64,000 nucleotides of DNA, from NCBI RefSeq assembly GCF_030684035.1, contig NZ_JAUXPI010000014.1:1-64000 (forward strand), given 5' to 3'. Both the position numbers and the translations under genes were made by a program. Shown here in pieces: positions 58,544 to 64,000 of this stretch. The notes beneath the pieces were generated by a model. That model did not search any database. It was not told the DNA's origin and worked only from the letters and a program-made list of their open reading frames with translations. The stretch comes from Phaeovulum sp. Lineage in GTDB: Bacteria > Pseudomonadota > Alphaproteobacteria > Rhodobacterales > Rhodobacteraceae. How positions within the stretch are numbered: position 1 is the first letter of the stretch; each line of letters opens with the position of its first letter.

Positions 58544-58561
58544 GATCAAAGCGACTTGATC
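58544..58561. promoter_or_regulatory. Perfect dyad GATCAA-N6-TTGATC between divergent genes
   Basis: A 6-base perfect inverted repeat (58544-58549 and 58556-58561), 48 bases before the lipoprotein gene start and 50 bases before the DUF1330 start. The half-sites face the opposite way from an FNR box, so another dimeric regulator is more likely. Confidence 0.3.
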
Positions 58562-58608
58562 GGCTGGGGCTTCGGCGTATCCTGCCCGCGTCAATCGGGG
58601 GGGCGGAC

Positions 58609-59268
58609 ATGCGCGGATACTGGGCAGGGTTTTTCATCGCGGCCGTGGCGCTTGCAGGCTGTCGCGCCGACAGCCGGTTTGTGGTTTTCACCTCCGATAT
58701 CCTCGCGGTGGCAGCAGGCGGCGCGGCGGCCCCGGTTTCAGCGCTATACCGCGTCGAAATCTCGTCGATGAGCGACTGCGAGGAAAAGAAGCCGGTGATC
58801 ATGGAGATTGTCGCGAAATACTTCGAGGTCACTTCGGCGGCGCTTTGCGACGGCGGCGATGAGAAAAGCTGGCTGGAATACAGCGCGAAAACCGAGCTTG
58901 TGGCGCTTGGCGCACCGCTGCCGGGCGCGGCACCGCTGGGGCTTGCGGCGGCTACGGCAGGGGCCGGGGTGGAGCTTTATCTGGTATTCGATGCCGCCCG
59001 CTTCGCTGCCCTCGGGCGCGAGGTCGAGGCGCTCGAGCTTGGTGCCTCGGTCGAGCTTGGCGGGCTGACGCTGGAAATCATGCATGATGGCGAAATGCCG
59101 CTGGCGCTTGCCGCGCCCTCCGCATGGCTCAACAACGCGCCTGCGGTGGTGCCTGCACTGACCCTCAAGCGCCGCGATACGGCGGCGCTGCGGCTTTCGG
59201 ATGTGGGGGTGGCGGCGTTGCAGGCCGAAGGCAAGGCACTCGCGTTCAGCCTGACTGCCGCGCCCTGA
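58609..59268 (+). CDS. Lipoprotein of unknown function
   Basis: 219 residues from ATG 58609, which has a G-rich ribosome site. The signal peptide ends in the lipobox ALAGC, so it is membrane-anchored on the periplasmic side. Later cysteines in SDCEEKK and ALCDGGDE could pair. The mature part is beta-rich (RVEISSMSD; VELYLVFDAARFAALG; ASVELGGLTLEIMHDGEM). I do not recognise a family. It is convergent with the secreted protein gene at 59275, with six bases between stops. Confidence 0.7.
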   Translation: MRGYWAGFFIAAVALAGCRADSRFVVFTSDILAVAAGGAAAPVSALYRVEISSMSDCEEKKPVIMEIVAKYFEVTSAALCDGGDEKSWLEYSAKTELVALGAPLPGAAPLGLAAATAGAGVELYLVFDAARFAALGREVEALELGASVELGGLTLEIMHDGEMPLALAAPSAWLNNAPAVVPALTLKRRDTAALRLSDVGVAALQAEGKALAFSLTAAP

Positions 59269-59274
59269 CGCAGA

Positions 59275-59958
59275 TCAGCCGAGCACCAGAACCTGGGAAA
59301 AGGCGATGTCGTCAATCGAGATGCCTTCAATGTCGGTGTTGGTGATCGACACCCCGGCAATCGCTGCCGCCGTGGTCTGAAAGCAGGCTCGGGTGCGGCC
59401 CTGACTGCTCAGCGCGACCTCGCCGATCAGGCGCGCGTCACGCGCGAAGAACGCAAGCCGCACCGCGCCCTGCGGCGGTGACCCCGCATAGACCATCTCG
59501 AACTCGAAGCTGATGCCGATGGCCTGCTGATCGGTGTTGAACAGAATCGAAACTGCCCCCTCGCCCGAGCCGCTCTTGCTGTCAAACCCCATCGGGCCAA
59601 GTCCGTTCAGCGCGTTTTGCATGCGCCCGATGGCTTCGACCGAAAGGTTTTCACCCGGTGCGCCCGCCAGCAGCATGAGCGGCGCGCTGGCGTTGGTATC
59701 GAGAATGTCGAATGTCCGCCAGGCCGAAAGGGTCTGCCCGGCGAAACGCTCGCCGATGCTGGCACCGGGAAAGGTCAGGATGTCGTCGTAGCGGCTGCCA
59801 TTGACCACGCGCGGAAAATTCTCGAAGTCGATCTGCACCGGCAGGTTGAGCGTCTCGCAGGCAACGATGGCGACGCCGCCCGCCACAGCGGCCCCTGAAA
59901 ATGCCAAAACCGCCGATACCAAGCAGCCGACCCTTGCCGCGAAACCGAGCTTGACCAT
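59275..59958 (-). CDS. Secreted beta-sandwich-type protein of unknown function
   Basis: 227 residues from ATG 59958, which has AGGAGG five bases upstream. The signal peptide is visible (LVSAVLAFSGAAVAGG). The mature sequence resembles secreted extracellular-matrix-type domains (IDFENFPRVVNG; GAVSILFNTDQQAIGISFEF; LAFFARDARLIGEVALSS; IEGISIDDIAFS). No sortase or PEP-CTERM tail is seen. It has only two cysteines. Role unknown. It is divergent in direction from nothing close and lies 90 bases before pyrG's end on the same strand side. Confidence 0.65.
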   Translation of the reverse strand: MVKLGFAARVGCLVSAVLAFSGAAVAGGVAIVACETLNLPVQIDFENFPRVVNGSRYDDILTFPGASIGERFAGQTLSAWRTFDILDTNASAPLMLLAGAPGENLSVEAIGRMQNALNGLGPMGFDSKSGSGEGAVSILFNTDQQAIGISFEFEMVYAGSPPQGAVRLAFFARDARLIGEVALSSQGRTRACFQTTAAAIAGVSITNTDIEGISIDDIAFSQVLVLG

Positions 59959-60048
59959 ATCGCCTCCTGCAAGGCCGAGTGTGAGCCGCGGCGGCGCGTG
60001 AGGCAAGCACGGCCGCGATGACAAATCATCACAGCTGCAAGAGCGGGG

Positions 60049-61692
60049 TCAGACGAGACGGCTCGCTTCCACCGCGGCGCGGATGAAATCGGCGAACAGC
60101 GGGTGCGGCGCGAAGGGTTTGGATTTCAGCTCCGGGTGGAACTGCACCCCGATGAACCAGGGATGATCGCGGTATTCGATGATCTCGGGCAGGCGGCCAT
60201 CTGGGCTCATGCCGGAAAACTCCATGCCGCAGGCTTCAAGCCGCTGGCGATAGGCCACGTCAACCTCGTAGCGGTGGCGGTGGCGCTCCTCAATCTCGGT
60301 CGCCCCATAGATCCCGGCCACCCTGGAGCCGGGGGTCAGCACCGCGGTATAGGCACCAAGCCGCATCGTGCCGCCCTTGTCGTCATCAAGCCTGCGTTCC
60401 ACCTTGTGGTTGCCCTGCACCCATTCCTTCAGGTGGTAAACCACCGGAGTAAATCGCTTCTTTCCCGCCTCGTTGTCGAATTCCTCGGACCCGGCATCGG
60501 CCACCCCTGCAAGGTTGCGCGCCGCCTCGATCACCGCCATCTGCATGCCAAGGCAGATGCCAAGGTAGGGCACGCCCTTTTCGCGGGCAAACTGCGCTGC
60601 CTTGATCTTGCCCTCGGTGCCGCGCTCGCCAAAGCCGCCGGGCACCAATATCGCGTGGAAGCGTTCCAGATGCGGCGCGGCGTCTTCGCGCTCGAAGATC
60701 TCGGCGTCGATCCACTCGGCGCGCACTTTCACCCGGTTGGCCATGCCGCCATGCGTCAGCGCCTCGGCGATGCTCTTGTAGGCGTCCTCAAGCCGCACAT
60801 ATTTGCCGACGATCGCCACCCGCACCTCGCCCTCGGGGTTTTGCAGGCGGTCCATCACATCTTCCCAGCGCGCCATGTCGGGGCGCGGTGCCGGGCTGAT
60901 CTGGAATGCATCCAGCACGGCACGGTCAAGCCCGGCGCGATGATAGGCCAGCGGTGCCTCGTAGATGGTCTTGAGGTCATAGGCCGGGATCACCGCATCA
61001 AGCCGGACGTTGCAAAAAAGCGCGATCTTGGCACGCTCCTTTTCCGGGATCGGGTGCTCAGAGCGGCACACGAGGATGTCCGGCGCGATACCGATGGAGC
61101 GCAGCTCCTTCACCGAATGCTGGGTCGGCTTGGTCTTGAGCTCGCCTGAGGCTGCAAGGTAGGGCAAGAGCGTGAGGTGCATGTAGATCACCTGGCCGCG
61201 CGGGCGGTCCTGGCCAAACTGGCGGATCGCCTCGAAGAACGGCAAGCCCTCGATGTCGCCCACCGTGCCGCCGATCTCGCAAAGCATGAAATCGACCTCA
61301 TCGTCGCCAATGGCGAGGAAGTCCTTGATTTCATTGGTAACATGCGGAATTACCTGAATGGTTTTGCCCAGATAGGCGCCGCGGCGCTCTTTTTCCAGCA
61401 CGTTGGAATAGATCCGGCCCGACGAGACCGAGTCGGTCTTGCGCGCGGCAACCCCGGTGAAACGTTCATAATGGCCAAGGTCGAGGTCGGTCTCGGCACC
61501 GTCATCGGTGACGAAGACCTCGCCATGCTCGAACGGGCTCATCGTGCCCGGATCGACATTCAGATAGGGGTCGAGCTTGCGCAATCGCACCGAAAACCCG
61601 CGCGCCTGCAACAATGCGCCAAGCGCCGCCGAAGCCAGACCCTTGCCAAGCGAGGACACCACACCGCCGGTGATGAAAACGTAACGCGCCAT
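60049..61692 (-). CDS. pyrG: CTP synthase
   Basis: Makes CTP from UTP using ATP and glutamine. 547 residues, normal length. The synthetase domain starts [18 protein letters not shown], with the [14 protein letters not shown] and [10 protein letters not shown] motifs. The glutaminase domain has [12 protein letters not shown] (Cys) and the [11 protein letters not shown] His-Glu. It lies downstream of secG on the same strand with a 161-base gap. The intergenic 61693-61853 is AT/GC mixed with no gene. Confidence 0.98.
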   Translation of the reverse strand: MARYVFITGGVVSSLGKGLASAALGALLQARGFSVRLRKLDPYLNVDPGTMSPFEHGEVFVTDDGAETDLDLGHYERFTGVAARKTDSVSSGRIYSNVLEKERRGAYLGKTIQVIPHVTNEIKDFLAIGDDEVDFMLCEIGGTVGDIEGLPFFEAIRQFGQDRPRGQVIYMHLTLLPYLAASGELKTKPTQHSVKELRSIGIAPDILVCRSEHPIPEKERAKIALFCNVRLDAVIPAYDLKTIYEAPLAYHRAGLDRAVLDAFQISPAPRPDMARWEDVMDRLQNPEGEVRVAIVGKYVRLEDAYKSIAEALTHGGMANRVKVRAEWIDAEIFEREDAAPHLERFHAILVPGGFGERGTEGKIKAAQFAREKGVPYLGICLGMQMAVIEAARNLAGVADAGSEEFDNEAGKKRFTPVVYHLKEWVQGNHKVERRLDDDKGGTMRLGAYTAVLTPGSRVAGIYGATEIEERHRHRYEVDVAYRQRLEACGMEFSGMSPDGRLPEIIEYRDHPWFIGVQFHPELKSKPFAPHPLFADFIRAAVEASRLV

Positions 61693-61853
61693 CTCGGATG
61701 CCCCCGTGATCGGTTCAAGAATGCTCTGTCCAGCGGGGCCTCACAGGCCCTGCACCACGGGATTTGACGCTTATCAGATTCGCGCCGTGGCCGCAACCTG
61801 ACCGCAAGCAGTTGGTGCGGCGACCGCAATCTGCGCAAATGCTGGTGCGCGCG

Positions 61854-62210
61854 TCAGTTTGCCGGCGGCGGTGTGGCCGGCGCGTCGGACGGCAGCGCGG
61901 GCAGGGTCAGTTCGGGCAGCAACGGCACTACGGGCGCGGTGGTCTCGGGCAGGCCGGTATCGACGACCGAAGCGGTCGAGGCATTGCGCGCCGCCAGCAC
62001 GGTCAGAGAAACCGAAGTCATGATGAAGCCGATGGCGAAAATCCAGGTGAGTTTGGAAAGCGCGTTGGCGGCCTGACGACCGGTCATCACCCCGCCACCG
62101 CCACCGCCCCCCCCCATGCCTAGCCCGCCACCCTCGGAGCGCTGCAAAAGCACCACGCCGATCAGCAGAAGCGCAAGGATCAGGTGGATGGTGAGAACGA
62201 CGTTTTCCAT
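61854..62210 (-). CDS. secG: Preprotein translocase subunit SecG
   Basis: 118 residues with two membrane helices: the first (VLTIHLILALLLIGVVLLQ) at the start, the second (FAIGFIMTSVSLTVLAARN) after a Gly-rich loop (GGGLGMGGGGGGGGVM) that is typical of SecG. The C-terminal tail is Pro/Thr-rich. It is part of the SecYEG channel. The Gly loop is encoded partly by a run of nine C on the plus strand (62107-62115). It is on the minus strand, divergent from purA. Confidence 0.93.
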   Translation of the reverse strand: MENVVLTIHLILALLLIGVVLLQRSEGGGLGMGGGGGGGGVMTGRQAANALSKLTWIFAIGFIMTSVSLTVLAARNASTASVVDTGLPETTAPVVPLLPELTLPALPSDAPATPPPAN

Positions 62211-62311
62211 GAGACCCCGGCCCGAGTTGACGTTTGACGCGCCTATCTAGGCGCAAGGCGCGGGTCGCGCAAGGCCGTTTCCGCTTTGGCCCGGCCCCGC
62301 TTCCCCATGTC

Positions 62312-62390
62312 TGCTTCAGCCAAAATATCCCCCGCGGAGCGTGCTCTGCGCGCCGCAGGAGCCTCCGGCGGGGATATTTGAGCTGAAGCA
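62312..62390. repeat. Inverted-repeat intergenic element, copy 4 (most complete)
   Basis: Left arm TGCTTCAGCCAAAATATCCC (62312-62331) and right arm GGGATATTTGAGCTGAAGCA (62371-62390) pair almost fully over more than 20 bases, with a GC-rich core of about 35 bases between them. The element lies between the divergent secG and purA genes and so is not a terminator for either. The same arm is found after glyS (copy 1). Confidence 0.7.
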
Positions 62391-62469
62391 TTGTGCCGCA
62401 GCAATTTGCGGTTTCCTCGCGCGAAGCGCCCCGCTATACCTCGCGCGGTTTGAAACCGAGGAGAGCGGC

Positions 62470-63762
<1,293 letters not shown>

Positions 63763-63765
63763 GCG

Positions 63766-64000
63766 ATGACATACCGCACCCGCCGCCGCCTTTCGCTTCT
63801 GGTCTTGCTGGTGGTGATGCCCGCCTGGATTGTCACTGCACTGGTGCTGATCGCCTGGTGGGACCGCAGCTTTGGCCGCATGCCGGCGGCGCTGGAAATG
63901 CTCGTCTATCTGGTGTTGGGGGTGGTCTGGATCCTGCCATTCCGCCGGGTGTTCCTAGGCGTCGGCAAGGCCGACCCGGAGGCACCTGCCACGAATGACG
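63766..64000 (+). CDS. DUF2842 membrane protein (3' end outside window)
   Basis: 78 codons are visible from ATG 63766, three bases after the purA stop. The sequence shows two membrane helices (SLLVLLVVMPAWIVTALVLI and LEMLVYLVLGVVWILPF) ending with RRVFLGVGKADPEAP, matching DUF2842, a small alphaproteobacterial family of unknown function. Co-transcription with purA is likely from the spacing. The stop lies beyond the window edge. Confidence 0.8.
   Translation, partial: MTYRTRRRLSLLVLLVVMPAWIVTALVLIAWWDRSFGRMPAALEMLVYLVLGVVWILPFRRVFLGVGKADPEAPATND

Noticed and set aside
58544-58561. FNR box in front of the lipoprotein gene
   Set aside because: The half-sites are in reverse order (ATCAA before TTGAT with a 6-base gap), which is not the FNR-family arrangement.

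Overview
This window is a stretch of high-GC chromosome from an alphaproteobacterium, almost certainly of the family Rhodobacteraceae (Rhodobacterales). The evidence is its housekeeping genes, several small families that I know mainly from this family (DUF6477, DUF6456, DUF6446, DUF2842), CarD next to a 7Fe ferredoxin, a Suv3-like helicase, and the glyQ/glyS layout. I cannot name the genus. I see no transposase, integrase, phage gene, CRISPR array or defence island. It is mostly core chromosome with a few unusual additions.

Layout, 1-24 kb: the end of a HerA-like ATPase gene, DUF6477 and DUF6456 genes, a single-chain pyruvate carboxylase, a TrkH potassium transporter, and a secreted trypsin-fold protein that has lost its catalytic residues. 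Then comes glyQ, an FkbM methyltransferase, DUF6446, glyS and a divergent pyruvate-phosphate-dikinase-like enzyme. A SleB-type cell wall hydrolase is followed by folB (with a long extra C-terminal part), folP and glmM, then a class I amidotransferase/hydrolase. Near 22-23 kb an NsrR-like Rrf2 regulator, with a possible small gene and a TfoX-C gene downstream of it, faces a SLAC1/TehA-type channel across a control region containing an FNR-type box.

Layout, 24-48 kb: an Atm1-type ABC exporter; the conserved yfgM-bamB-der block; an alpha/beta hydrolase coupled to an SCP2 protein; a TPR protein; a Suv3-like RNA helicase overlapping an S4 protein; fdxA; carD (possibly preceded by a coupled leader ORF); a Crp-like regulator; a DUF4395 membrane protein; a Kef-type antiporter; a 1310-residue Ala/Pro-rich protein with PilM/GspL-like and GspC/PilP-like ends; a SIMPL protein; metY; a GT-A-like protein; an HPF-type ribosome factor; tRNA-Tyr with a readable promoter; and rlmB.

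Layout, 48-64 kb: a strong candidate small RNA (promoter, hairpin, linker, intrinsic terminator) lies between rlmB and a CoA-binding protein gene. A minus-strand block of eight genes follows. A polar-amino-acid ABC transporter (ATPase, binding protein, two permeases) leads into two glutamine-synthetase-like ligases, a class I amidotransferase and a PuuB-like FAD oxidase. Together these look like uptake and gamma-glutamylation-based breakdown of an amine. TerB and DUF1330 genes, two secreted proteins of unknown role, pyrG, secG, purA and a DUF2842 gene close the window.

The most interesting unexplained items are the candidate sRNA at about 48.8 kb, the inverted-repeat intergenic elements at about 14.0, 46.1, 52.9 and 62.3 kb, the amine-ligase cluster, the FNR-box/NsrR/TehA locus, the catalytically dead protease-fold protein, and the giant PilM/GspC-like fusion. 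None amounts to a clearly new multi-gene system.
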